Source: Conoideocrella luteorostrata
Lineage: Eukaryota > Ascomycota > Sordariomycetes > Hypocreales > Clavicipitaceae
DNA length: 64,000 nucleotides
Assembly: GCA_032433595.1 (NCBI GenBank)
Contig: JASWJB010000008.1
Span: forward strand, 62,001-126,000
Direction: 5' to 3'
Shown: positions 12,145-23,595 of the stretch, in pieces
How positions within the stretch are numbered: position 1 is the first letter of the stretch
How the letters are laid out: each line of letters begins with the position of its first letter
Program-made: the position numbers and the translations under genes
Notes under the pieces: model-generated
Told to the model about the DNA's origin: nothing
Seen by the model: only the letters and a program-made list of their open reading frames with translations
Databases searched by the model: none

Positions 12145-12651
12145 AAGCAAACATCCAGACTGCTATTTCCATCATTCAGCCTGACCTAACCCAAAACACG
12201 CTAAGTATCCCCGCCACATATTACAAGGGGGAGAAGTACTTTTTATGTTTCTAACCTTATTCCATCAGTAAACTCCCGCGGAGTATGCTTACAACGCGCG
12301 GTTCAACACAACACATCAAGCCCCTCACGTCTTTCAGCAGCTACAATAGTAGGACCTTACAACAGACTTCGCGATAGGACTCACGGCAGACTCTGTGGCA
12401 GATCTCACAGCCGACTTCTCGATAGACCTCACGGAAGACTCCGTGGCAGACTAGCAGCAGACTCGCGGCAGACTTCACAACAGACCTTAAGGCGGACCTC
12501 ACTACTCCGTACAGACCTCGCAAAGGGCCTCACAAGGAGCCTCACAGAAACATAAAAGGTACTTCTCCCCTTGCAATCTATGGTGGGGTACTTGACACGT
12601 TTTGGGTTAGGTCAGGCTCAATGTTGGAAATAGCAGTCTGGATGTTTGCTT
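12145..12651. mobile_element. Foldback/MITE-like element with ~107-bp inverted terminal repeats
   Basis: The left arm 12145..12251 and the right arm 12547..12651 are inverted copies of each other, starting with AAGCAAACATCCAGACTGCT on the left and its complement on the right. By eye about 13 positions differ across the arms. The roughly 300 bp between them hold a degenerate array of cagac-type units and no protein. No clear target-site duplication is visible, so the exact ends are uncertain. It is non-autonomous. It sits 140 bp upstream of the GH18 start codon. Confidence 0.8.
12350..12545. repeat. Degenerate short tandem array inside the foldback element
   Basis: Repeating variants of CAGACCTCAC, CAGACTCCG and CGGCAGACT with a period of roughly 10-12 bp fill the loop of the foldback element. 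Confidence 0.65.
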
Positions 12652-12664
12652 GCCCCTTTACTTC

Positions 12665-12723
12665 GTCATGTCAGCATTATCCCGTCATGTCAGCATTATC
12701 CCGTCATGTCAGCACAATCCCGT
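12665..12723. repeat. 19-bp tandem repeat, three copies
   Basis: CGTCATGTCAGCATTATCC is present three times head to tail, the last copy with a small change, followed by a partial copy. It begins just outside the right arm of the foldback element. Confidence 0.85.
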
Positions 12724-13345
12724 TATGCGTTGCATCCACGCGGGCCAATGTAGTACCCAAGAGGGCTGCTTAACCCATTTCAATCGCCTGACCGAACGAA
12801 ATCCCCCTCTGCAAATTGTGGTCGCCGTTGATAACGTGTGGCAGTTGAACAATAAAGACGATATGATTGCTCCCAGCATCTACAACCTGCCTAATTGCGA
12901 CTAGTGCCGTAGTCAAAGTTACTCCCCGTACAACTGTTCGAGCAGGTGCCATATGCCACACATGCGTAGGCGGACGCCCCGGCCCTGTCGAGCCACTTCT
13001 TGCAAAGGAGTTCAAGCTTCGTTCAAGTTTAGATCGAACACATGGGAGGCATCGTCACTCGTTATTACCTTTCCCAGCTTTGTTATGCCGCAACGTCCCC
13101 ACAGCCGGGAACGACCTGCCCGCAAGGGAGTAAGATGGCCTATAAACTCTGTCCAAGCTGAGTCAGGCCACACACCATTTAGCCCAGTCAATTGCCACCG
13201 CTTATCCGCATTGACCGCCCTTCTTAAGAAAAAGAAATGTTGTTTGCTGTAATTGGACATGCTGTGCATGTCCCGCTGAACATCCGCCACTGGGTGGCGT
13301 TCTAGTTCCCGTTGTCGATCGTACCCTAACTACTTGGTAGCTAAC

Positions 13346-13361
13346 TACTCCGTACGGTGTA
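13346..13361. repeat. Imperfect copy of the TACTCCGTACGGAGTA palindrome
   Basis: TACTCCGTACGGTGTA, one mismatch from the perfect palindrome. Confidence 0.85.
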
Positions 13362-14939
13362 GCCATATTCGTAACTGAGCTGAACTGTTTCTTGGCGAAG
13401 GTCCAGCGTCCGGACAACCGATCTTGGGGCCGTAAAGCCTCAAGTTAAAAGACTATTCGGCAACCAATCTCATAGTAAAGAGTCAAGCTTGATTTCTAGG
13501 TTTAGCCAATGTCGAGGAAGCAGAGACCACAGGCCAAGCAACATATTGGGCCAGGTTGCGGAAGTGCTGGCCTCTTTTCAACAGTACCGCTCAGTCAGAA
13601 GTAGATCAACAATTCGAATTTGATAGTATCACTTCTAAGTGTATGTATTGTCAATTGCTCTAAAGAGTCCGTCTAGGATTCACTAGCGAATCCCCAAATG
13701 TCCGAGCATCTGTTGTTGGTCTTGTCTCTTCTCCTCGATGCGGAGATGTGGCGCGGGAAACCTTGACTCGTCGTTATCAGCTCCAGCAGCGTAAGTTAGT
13801 ATGACAATTTATTTGACTCTCTGTATTAACGTTGCCGGCTGAACAGCTTTACGGTGATAAATATGGAAGTGTTGAATATTAGGCGTGATATTGGACGACC
13901 CAGACCAGTCTTCAACGATGGTAGCATGCCAGCACGGACCTCGCCTTTACCACTGAACGAGTTTGAGTTTGGCTAGACCCTACAAGAAGTTCCGTTGGCG
14001 CAAGGTTTGTTTGAACCCCCAATTGTTAAAAAAAAAAAAAAAAAAAAGGGGGGGGTGTTTATTGAGACGTCGATTTTTTCTGCGAACAAAACTACGGGCG
14101 GGCTGAGGGCATCCAACGGAAAGAAATCGACATCGAATATTGTGGTATTGTCATCTGACACAGTGAATTTTACAAAAACAAAGGATATAGAAAGAGGAAT
14201 ATGATACTTCTCTCCATTTAATTAGCAGAGTTTGCATGGCTAAAGTAATAAAAGTGTTGCATTCTCTCCCTAGAAATGTACTTAAAACTACAGCGTCTGT
14301 TTCTCTGAAGGTGCACTCTTTGTCCTGGACATGTGGCAAAGCTATCGAGATATAACCTCTCACCTAGTTTCTGAGTTTCGCGTATGCTGTGTTGAGTGTC
14401 GCATTTCACAGCATTCAGATATATCTCAACCTCCCGGTGTAGGCGTAGGCGTCAACTCTCACCGGGATTTAGCGCTATTTTACTCGATGATAACAGGACA
14501 GTCTCAGCATAATACCACCCCGCATCGAAAAAGCATTAGGCAGCACAGTCAAATAGGTGCCGAAGTTCAACAGTCTTTCATTATTCATATATTTCCGGCC
14601 CCTGGAGACCGTGTTCCCTGCTGGAAACTCACATTGCTTCCCTGGCTCCCATAACAATAAGTAGTGAATGTAGCAGAGGGTGCACGTCAACATTAGGCAC
14701 ATAGAAACGAAGGTGGCGCCCAGCTTTACATTCATGGCACCTGGATTTACCCTGATGATTCAAATGACGCTATACTTACTCTAGGGTGACAAGACAAACA
14801 TGAATGAGGCGCTTCACATGCACCTTCGACGAGGCTACCCAGCATTTAGAATAACCCGTACCTAAACTCGCCCGGAATTACCGATCCTCCTATCTCGCAG
14901 CAGGCAATTGCATTTTATCGCGGCTCGTCCTCATAGCAC

Positions 14940-16849
14940 TCAACAGTCCAGCACAACTTTACAGTCTACTACAGCGGTTTTTCCAGCCTGGACCTTTGCA
15001 ACGGCGTCTTTGAGCGTAGCCTCCAGCTCGGCTGCTTGACTAACTTTGAACGCATGAATCTCCCCGGAACCTGCTGCGGCGGCGATACCGGCATAATCTG
15101 GTGCAGGGGCGAAAGATATGTTGATATCCTCGTTTGACGCAGCTGCAGCCTCGCCATCGGGATGAACCAGCATATATGACTTTCGCGGAGCGTTCCATCC
15201 TATTTTTCTTTCTGTTAGAGGTGCAAGATTCAGGGCCGCCAGTTAGTCAATTGCATAGATCCAACAATCACTCACCGTTGTTGTTAAGTACGATCGTCAA
15301 AATCGGAATGTTGTATCGCTTTGAGATCCAATAGACACTTCCAGGTATTGAAAAGAGATATGTGCCATCACCGACTACGTGACAGACAAACTTTCCGCGT
15401 CCGTTTCCGCCGGCAAGAGCGTCGGTTGCCAACTTGATACCCAGAGCACCGCCTCCAGACCACCCCAGACCACCTCCGCCACAGTTGATCCATGATCCAG
15501 GTTCGGTAGGTTGGACATTATCGTGAATAAAGCTTGTGTTAGTCACAGCTTCAACAGCCCAGATGGTTTCGTCTGGACAAACTCGGCGGAGAATCTTGCT
15601 CAGGTGACCCGTACCAAATCTGCCGTCTGGAAAAGGCTCTGCAGCTTTGTCTATTTGCATTAAAAAATCCGAGAATGCTATCTTACGAGATCCCTCAGCG
15701 ACAGTGAGATCTCTCTCCTCAAGAAGCCTTGCCGCATCTCCGGTTTTGAGAATCTGGGTAATCTGCTCCACCGCAGTTAATGAGTCCGCACGGTATCTTG
15801 CCTGGGATGGAATATAAAACAGAGGCATTTGTTGTTTAAGAGGATCGACATCAATATGAAACACAATCGCATCTTTTCGGGGCTGGCAACGTGTAGGAAT
15901 CCAAGGCACATCGCAGTCTAGCACAATGATAACGTCCGCCTCTCGAATAGCATCGTGCGCCCCGATACGCATGCCGAGCCACGCAGGGTGGTTAGCAGGG
16001 AAGCACATGTCGCTGCCCGCACCATCAAGAACTCGGAGAGTTGTTATGGTGTCGGTTAGTTCTACTAGGGCAGAGGGTATTTGCAGGTTCCGACCAGAGT
16101 ATCCTGTCACGATCAGTGGCTTGTCCGCCTTCGCCAAAGCCTGTGCAATTCGGTCGGCACTCTTTGTGGTCAAGCCACCCAGTTCAACGGGCTCCCATTG
16201 ATCTTGCTGGATTTCATAAGGGGTAATATCAGCCTCCAGAACTTCTCTCGTGGCACAGAGATATACAGGGCCTTGTGGCCCACTGGTGGCAAACTGGAGC
16301 GCGCGGTTAACCATCTGCTTGATGTTCACACCAGTCTTGATTTCAGCCGCATATCGACAGTATTGCCCGACAATCGCTTTCTGGTCCGGGATATCCTGTA
16401 GCCAGTGAATAAACTCGGAGCGGGAGCCACGAAGCTCGCCTTCCTGGGTGCATGGGGACATGCCCGCGAATAACAGGACAGGGGCCCGGCCGACGGAAGC
16501 ATTATGAACGGCCACACCCAATGCCTGTGTGCCCACGTCAACATGAACAATCACGCATTGAGGCTTCCCTGTAATGCGTGCGAAACCATCAGCCATGGAC
16601 ATGGCCACCATCTACATTGATTTGTCAGTATTGTGCTATTTTGCAAGATCTAATAAGTGTTTAAAAGAGAAATTGAAAGGTCACCTCGCTCGGACAAGTG
16701 ATAACTCTGGGGAACCGCCCATGGCCTTTTCTTTGGCCCTGCAGCATGGCTTCAATGATACTTGGATGGTCGGATCCAAGATTCACGAAGCAGTGTGATA
16801 CGCCAGCCTGGCAAAGGGCGTCAAAGAAAGCAAATGATGCTGTATACAT
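14940..16849 (-). CDS. Thiamine-diphosphate enzyme (benzoylformate decarboxylase / acetolactate synthase-like)
   Basis: Three exons, 16849..16685, 16611..15276 and 15199..14940, encode 586 residues. The cofactor-activating Glu is E55, the last residue of exon 1 (ITCPSE). The PYR, central and PP domains follow in order. The PP domain shows the ThDP/Mg motif from VVGDG to the triple Asn of LNNNGWNAP, split by a phase-1 intron with good splice sites (GTGAG to AATAG). Length is close to the 560-600 residues usual for the family. The substrate is a 2-oxo acid; decarboxylation or carboligation cannot be separated from sequence. No targeting peptide is apparent, so it is probably cytosolic. The next gene on the same strand is a Dal5-type anion transporter, which makes an uptake-plus-catabolism pair plausible (inference). 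No in-frame exon was found upstream of 16849. Confidence 0.9.
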
Positions 16850-17574
16850 GTTGAAAATTCCCGCTTCGAATAGTGATACTGAGAAAAGTGAGTGCTATGC
16901 CAACTCCAGAAATATGCGGTTGCTGTCCACTGTTCTGAAGCAGAAACAGACGACAATCCCCAGGCTTGGTAGTGCGAAGAGAAATGGCAAGACGCCAGAG
17001 ATAAATTTTACAATGACAGGCATAATGATTCTCCACCAACACCACGTTTCACTCTTACTGCATGGGCCGACTCTCGTAGCCGAGTCGGATATACTCAGAT
17101 GACGAGCCTTGGACAGCACCACTTCTCGGGTCGATGGCACACTAGAAAAGACCACACGCAACTAATCGTTTGCTCCGTAGACAATCGAATTTCGCGCTAA
17201 GCCCCTGCTCATCAACCCCTAATACAACCCACAGGAACGACAAAAAGTAGCTAATCGGGAACTAGTTCACACTACACCAAACAGAAATGACAGGGTCCTA
17301 TCCCTTCCCTTCCCTTCCCCTCCCTCCCCACTGGTTCCGCGCTTTGGCGATTCTAGATTCACTAAGTTTTGTCTCAACATGCTTTAAGCGAAATCTATGG
17401 TGATAATTGGAAATGGATAGATAGTTCAATGAAAGGATCAATCAGTAACAAAAACGCAAGAGGGTATTCATACATGAACCCCAACCCCAACTCGGATGTT
17501 ACATATTACATACTACTTACGACGAATAGAAGGTTAATGGCTGATAAGCAGGTAGGCGACTTTAGGTCGCGCTT
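16850..17574. other. Spacer between ThDP enzyme and transporter
   Basis: Upstream region of the ThDP gene and 3' flank of the transporter. It holds a C/T tract (repeated CCCTT, ~17303..17332) and a palindrome half-site near 17172. No gene seen. Confidence 0.5.
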
Positions 17575-19139
17575 CTACAGTGTGAATCTAAAACTAGGAT
17601 GCCAATCCCCAAGATTATCTTTGACTTCCTCCGAGAGCTTGAGCCTGTCATCTCTCTCACCAGCGTCTCTCTTCCGGTTCTCTCTCCACATTAGACCAAA
17701 CATGAGTGCCGCGGCGAGAATACCAACCCACATGAGGGCGACAGACACGCTGTAACCCGTCTTATATAACGGGGCTTCATTCGCCAAGAAGATAATGCTG
17801 CCAATTATGCCTGCAATGTTGCCCAACATGACTTGGGTGGAGGCTGCGAAAGATCGTTTCCAATGTCCGGAGACATTGTTCTGGAGCCACACCAGGGCCA
17901 TGGGAGTGATCATGTACGCGCCGCCAAAGACGAGGAAAACAGCACCGAACTTGTAATCCCGGGACTTGTCTTCTTGTGCCAGAAGCATGCCATAGCCAAT
18001 AGTTGTCATTGAAGCACCCGCAAAGATGAAACCAAAACGATGTTTGAGCCTATCAGAAGCAAATGCCCCGATCAACATCATGGCACCCGCAAAGACGTAA
18101 ACTGGAATAGTGCGCACTTGAGCCTCTTCGGCGGTCCATTTAAACTCGCGAAGAATCGTGGGCAAGAACATGGCGCCCGACAGGCCAGCCACACTCACGC
18201 CCATGTAAATCAAGCCTCCAAGCCAGATTTTGTAGTCGGATACGATCAGCTTGAATGAAAACTTGTTTAGAATATCCATTCGAACCGAGTCACCAACATC
18301 GGCCTTCAAGCGACGATGCAATAATTCTTTTTCCCCCTCGTTCAGATACTTGGTCTGTTCGGGCCAGTCAATAATGACAAAAGCAGCGACGATGGCCAAG
18401 AAGGCCGTTATGGCACCTTCGATGATGAAAATCCATCTCCAGGCACGGAGGCCGTGATGCCAATTGAGCTTGCTGATTGCGAAAGCAAGAAGACCTCCGA
18501 AGGCTCCAGCAACAACGGTGCTACAAAAGAAAAACGACATACGCTTTTGGTACTCATGGCGCTTGTAGTAAGTTGATGTGATGTAAATGATCGCGGGTAA
18601 AGCACCAGCCTCAAACACGCCCAAAAGAAATCGTAGCCCGACAAGGGCTTGATAATTTTGAACGAACCCCATGCACATGTTTATAATACCCCAGATGAAC
18701 ATGAGACTGGAGATGTATAAAGACGGGCGAACCTTTTTGACAATCATGTTTGAAGGGATCTCCAGCAAAATATAGGAAATATAGTATACCTGCCAAAAGT
18801 GGGAAACATTAGAGGAATTTGGTATAATTTTGGCGTATGCAGAGCAGGAGAGTAGCCACTTACAAACAGGGCAATGTTGAACCTGTTGCCAACCAAGTCC
18901 AGATCTTCCGTCATTCCCTGGATACGTGCATTGCTGATATTGATGCGATCTAAAAAGGACATCATGTATATGACGAAAAAGGTTGGGATGATGATGAAGT
19001 CCAACTTCCTCAACAGCTTGCGCTCGGCGATAGGGTCGATGACCAAATCAGACGCAGAGACTGACCTGCCCGTTGAAGTGCCATCTGTCATGGTTTGATC
19101 TTCCGCGACAACGGGAATCTTTTCGTTCGATATCGCCAT
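17575..19139 (-). CDS. MFS anion:cation symporter (Dal5/allantoate-permease family)
   Basis: Plasma-membrane transporter of the fungal ACS family, whose members take up organic anions such as allantoate, nicotinate, pantothenate or carboxylates. Exons 19139..18864 and 18789..17575 give 496 residues, joined at a phase-0 intron with GTAAGT and GGCAG. The N-terminal ~45 residues are hydrophilic. TM1 is followed by SFLDRINISNARIQGM, the family signature, and then VYYISYILLEIPSNM, FLLGVFEAGALPAIIY and WRWIFIIEGAITAF. About twelve hydrophobic segments can be counted. The start at 19139 (MAISNEKIPVV) is preferred because the 10 codons upstream look like leader. The true substrate is unknown; the adjacent ThDP enzyme suggests a 2-oxo or aromatic acid (inference). 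Confidence 0.92.
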
Positions 19140-21959
19140 GATGGTGATTTCGAATCGACTGGCTATCACAATCCCACAAAGCGAGTGAGAGGGACCGTGG
19201 TGCAGTTCCTCTTGCCGTTGCCTCTGGCCACCGAAACTTGCGACGTTGAGGAGACCTGACGGTCAGAGCCAAACTAGAGAAGCAAACGTTTATTAAGGAA
19301 ATTCAAGATGCGAAAGAAAAACTACCACCTCAAGCTGATAAATGCATATGGAGACGACGGGTCTTCAAGTAGATCCAGGCTCTACTAATTAGTTGGAGGG
19401 ACCCGAGCAGCTGGGGAGCAAACTGGACATGTCTCCCGCGCGACACGAGGCATACGGAGGGGTAAAACGTACCAGGTCTCCATAGCGAATGACAGGTACT
19501 CCGTAGGTTATGCTAAGAACTTGAAGACAAGGGGTGTCCGTCGGTAATAAGGTCGATGGTTCGAAATGGGCCCCTCGCAGCCATGCTCTGGGTGTCTGGT
19601 TACATTGACCGAAGTAAAAACGTGCCACTGGATTGTACAACTTCGCCCAAACATGGTTCGCTAGAGCGACCGCCCAGACAGAGGTGCCGCACTAGCCAGC
19701 TGTCGTACATGATGTGCTGCTTTTCAGCGCTCTAGCAGGGATGAGTCGTGCGGAGACTTCGGATCATGGTTACAATTGGGTAAGAGCTCGTCGCTAAATG
19801 GAAGCGAAGACAAGGGACGTGTACTGTGAGCTGATAGTGGCCGCTCGCTTTGTTGTGGAAAGCAACAACTAACTACGGAGTAGAGGGCGACCATGTACTT
19901 TGTACGAGCACAAGCAATATGCCGGCGAGGTGGAACTGTAGGTAATTCTTCCGTCGCTTCTTTTGATCCGGTATATTCCCCGGCAAGCGGCACTGATTGG
20001 TTTTGACAATATAACCAGTTATGTTAGACTAGTGCGGAATCACTTATTACTCTATTGTTTTGTCTGTAACTACTTGCGATGGAGTGCGGCCAGAGACCGA
20101 ACTTAAACAGCGGAGCGTCGACGCGGGTGGCTTTTCGATGGCGGTTCAAGTGCCGATTTAGCAAGGGGCTTGCCAAGCGAGTCTACGACAAAGGTTAAGG
20201 ATAATGTTGAGGATTTTGCTGTGTATTCATTGACATTGAACACTATCGCAAAGAAGCTGCCCTGGCGAAACTTCGGAAAGACTCTGGAGATCATGACTGT
20301 CCGATAGTCTTCCAAGTATTGATTACCTCGTGCTTGCGGTAGGGTTATGAAGATTTTTGCTGATCCAGATACATTTTTGTCAGGTGGCCGGCATGAGATC
20401 CCTGGTCAGGTTCCCGACTCCCTTGTCGATGTCTGTTCGTGAAGATTGGGTGAATGGGGCATGAAGCGGATCCATCTGGAGGCAAGGAGTAACCTAGTTA
20501 CTAGTATGCTTTCGATGTTCCGACATACAATGCAAATTTAATCAAGCAGAGCCTGTGGTTACCCCGTAAGCCATCCCACATCCCCAACGTGGGCGCCATA
20601 CCGTAGGCTCAAAGCAAGCCGGCTACACGACAGGTGAGGAGAACCAGTCCTGGGGCTCACAGCGCTGCGGCGCGCAGCTTATATGCATTCTGTGTCGAAT
20701 AGGCCCACCGTCTCGTCCTGCCAGATTGGTCCAAGTAGTTATTCTATTGGAGTCTAAAATAACCATCGGCGGGTTTGATTTGAGCTGTTGTCTCAAGACC
20801 CTGTCTCCGCGACCGATGGGCGGATGGAGAGCAACGCAAGCAAAGTCGGTTGAAACCTAGCCATGGAATCCGCTCCATCGTGGGTTGTGGAACGGTCATT
20901 ACCGACAGGGACCCCAGCAGAACTTTTGAGGGTCGCGAACCGATGCTGATACTAACTGTTGTAACCAATCGCGCCAAAGAAATTTCAAGTCTATGCCCAG
21001 CGTTTCCGGGCAGTGCCGCATTAGTTCGAAAGGAAATAGTGGTAGAAGTGGGAGTTGGGGTTAGATTTGATGCCAATCAACAACCATGGGCAGCACTGTG
21101 GGGGGCACCCAGTCAGAAAGAGCGGGAAGCCTAACCGATGTCACCGAGAACTATCACACCGACGTATTCTTGCAATACAATACAGGAACTTGACAGAACA
21201 GCGGTCTATCTCCCACCTCGGCTTGCTGCCTGGTACCGACAACCGGTTCATCACTCCTAGCAGGAAATCCACAAACATGACATAATGGTAACGAGATAGA
21301 TTCCACAGCGTCCATAAATCAGACAATTATCAGCACAAAATGGATGAAGTATGATTCTTTTCCATGTCAAGGATTGAGGAAGTCCGCGGCGTCGACTAAC
21401 ATGGGTCAAGTCGGCCGATTGAACCATTTCGTTCCTTCGAGTTCATGAGCCTCTTGCCACAGCCATAATCTCCCACGTCGCTTGGGTGCCCCTGGTCTTG
21501 ATGTAACTATCCAACAGACATCATGAGGTATCAACAGAACGCTAGTGCTGTGTGGAAGGATTCTTTGCCTGCCAGAAGCCTCCAGTGTGGATATGGCCGA
21601 TAACCAGTTCAAACTCTTTACGACATTATACCTTAAACCAGAACAGGAACTAGCCCTGTTCGCTTCAATCAATATGAAAGAGATGGTACGGCCCATTTGG
21701 TGTCTCCTAGTAGGATTCTTGTGGTTCATCGTGTATTCATCCTTGGTCGACAATAGACCAAGACGGTTCTAGGCGCTGTCAAGGGGAATCGCATTTCCAA
21801 GTGAGGCCATTATGCGCCGATTTTATTATTCTGCTACAGAATTTCTTTACAATACAGACTCTATATGAGGCAAACTTAAGCCACGGTCGTCTATTCTGTC
21901 ATTCTTTGAGAGGTTTTTGATCATTGCTAAGCCAAGGACAATATTTGACTATACCCACG
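19140..21959. other. Long intergenic stretch with one degraded coding trace
   Basis: No intact gene recognised. Palindrome half-sites lie at 19497 and 19874. A minus-strand coding relic at 20103..20475 is listed separately. Confidence 0.5.
20103..20475 (-). pseudogene. Possible frameshifted small gene, family not recognised
   Basis: An ATG at 20475 opens 31 codons (MDPLHAPFTQSSRTDIDKG and onward) ending in TGA at 20380. In the next frame, coding-like sequence resumes immediately (KNVSGSAKIFITLPQARGNQ and further) and runs to a stop at 20103, including RTVMISRVFPKFRQGSFFAI and TLSLTFVVDSLGKPLAKSAL. The two pieces read as one protein of about 120 residues if a single base were lost near 20384, so a frameshifted relic is suspected. 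I do not recognise the family, and chance cannot be excluded. Confidence 0.3.
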
Positions 21960-23258
21960 ATGGGGGCGGCAAACCAGAATTTCGACTCAAACGCTAACGT
22001 TGCATATCTGGTATACATACCAACCGCGGTTTTCGTGGTAATATGCCCGACGCTCGTTGCTCTCAGATTCTGGACTCGACTGAAGCATGGAGGAAAGATC
22101 GGAGCCGACGATTACATGACCTTGATCGCCTTGGTGTGTTTCTGATGGTTATAACGAGCGGATCCATCTGGAAATGAAGTACTAATTAACGTGAACAGAT
22201 GTCTACCCTCCTTACATGCGGGTTTTTGTTTGGATGTAAGCATTCCAAGAGAAGACTTGCCATCCATCGAAATACTAAATTCTGTTTGAACTGGAATAGC
22301 TTGTCAGCATGGCATGGGTCGCCACTTTGCGACCATTTCTGATCAGGAGAAGATACCGACATTGAAGGTCAGTAAACCATTGTCTGTTATTTATATTTCG
22401 AACTCTCCGCTGACCAAAGCTCCTTATTCACAGTACTTCTTCATGGCCCAGGTCACCTACAAAGCTGCGATTAATCTGACCAAGTGTTGCATCCTACTTC
22501 TATACCTACGAATTTTCAGTATCGTCCGATGGTTCAGAATGTCATGCTGGGCCATGCTGACCATAGTAGCCATGTACTGCGCAGCCTCAGTCTTGGTTAC
22601 CATCTTTCAATGCAATCCCATCTCTCGCGCTTTCAACAAAGCTATGCCGGGCACATGTATGAACAACACCAAGTTCTGGTACGCGAACGCCGGCTTCTCC
22701 ATCGCCACCGATATAATCATCTTGCTATTGCCCATGCCGCTGGTATACAAGCTCGACGTCCCTCGATTCCAAAAAATTGCTCTCATGGCCGTCTTTGCCA
22801 TCGGCATCTTCGTGGTCATTACGTCTTGCCTCAGAATCACCAGCTTGGACATCTTGGCTACTTCCCCCGACATGACCTATGACATTGCCAATGTCATGTG
22901 GACCATTATTGAGCCAAACCTGGCAGTTGTGTGTGCCTGCCTGCCGATCCTGCGTCCGCTCGTCGTGAAGATATTCCCTGCACTGCGCAGCAAAGGCTAC
23001 TCCAACAAATATGCCAGTGGGCAAGCATCCAAGTCTCGGGCTACGGCAGGCAGTCATCATGCAAGAAGCCGAAATGATTGGGTTGCAATTGAGGATTCGA
23101 AATCCGACGGCATTCACATGGCCAGCATTCAACGATCCGGTTCCACGGCTGGCAGTGATGAGACAATATTGGGAGAAGCGCGCCAGAGCGACGGCAATGG
23201 CGCGGGAATTCAGAAGACTGTAGAGTACACCGTCGAATATTCCAACAAAAGAAGCTGA
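21960..23258 (+). CDS. Rhodopsin-domain 7-TM integral membrane protein (Pth11-like)
   Basis: Exons 21960..22133, 22199..22235, 22300..22367 and 22434..23258 encode 367 residues. The start ATG at 21960 precedes MGAANQNFDSN and TM1. Hallmarks of the fungal rhodopsin-domain family: LRFWTRLKHG and GADDYMTLIAL after TM1, GMGRHFAT, YKAAINLTKCCILLLYLRIF, a conserved Cys in FQCNPISRAF, and MPLVYKLDVPRFQKIALM before the last helices. The C-terminal ~90 residues are hydrophilic and Ser-rich, suited to cytoplasmic signalling. Such proteins are proposed surface or lipid/nutrient sensors in filamentous ascomycetes, but the ligand is unknown. The second exon is only 37 bp. Intron 3 (22368..22433) is 66 bp and stop-free, so retained intron RNA stays in frame. 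Confidence 0.88.
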
Positions 23259-23595
23259 TTTTTGGTTGTGTTCAGAAGATATACTTTAAATATGTTGGAT
23301 TAGATCTACGAATGAAACGACCGGGAATTCGAGGCATCAAATGATAAGGTGCAGAGTGTATCACTGATCACTAGACGGTTCATAAAATCCGAAGTTAGAA
23401 AACACAAAAATATTTACAAGTTGCAAGCATAACGCTTTGTGAGGAAAGTATCAGTGTAATACACATTTGCCCAAGTTCCAGCTTCAATCATTAAAGTTGT
23501 ATTCTAGCAAACACAGCCACTACTCATAAATTCTACATAATCGCCATCACAGTGCGTGCCCAAGCCCTTCAATCGTGTGGTTGAACTTACAATGT
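23259..23595. other. Convergent 3' spacer between 7-TM gene and OPT gene
   Basis: 337 bp, A/T-rich, shared 3' flank of two convergent genes. Nothing else recognised. Confidence 0.6.

Larger units (their letters stand above)
12006..14939. other. Repeat-bearing intergenic stretch
   Basis: Contains the foldback element (12145..12651), a short tandem array (12665..12723), a palindrome copy at 13346 and a poly-A/poly-G tract at about 14029..14056. I see no convincing gene in the remaining 2 kb. Confidence 0.55.

Noticed and set aside
14475..14735. 86-codon minus-strand frame with a hydrophobic N-terminus
   Set aside because: The rest shows no coherent protein character or splice extension; insufficient support.
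16895..17161. Minus-strand frame that might extend the ThDP gene upstream
   Set aside because: Not in phase and not resembling the family N-terminus; the ATG at 16849 already fits.
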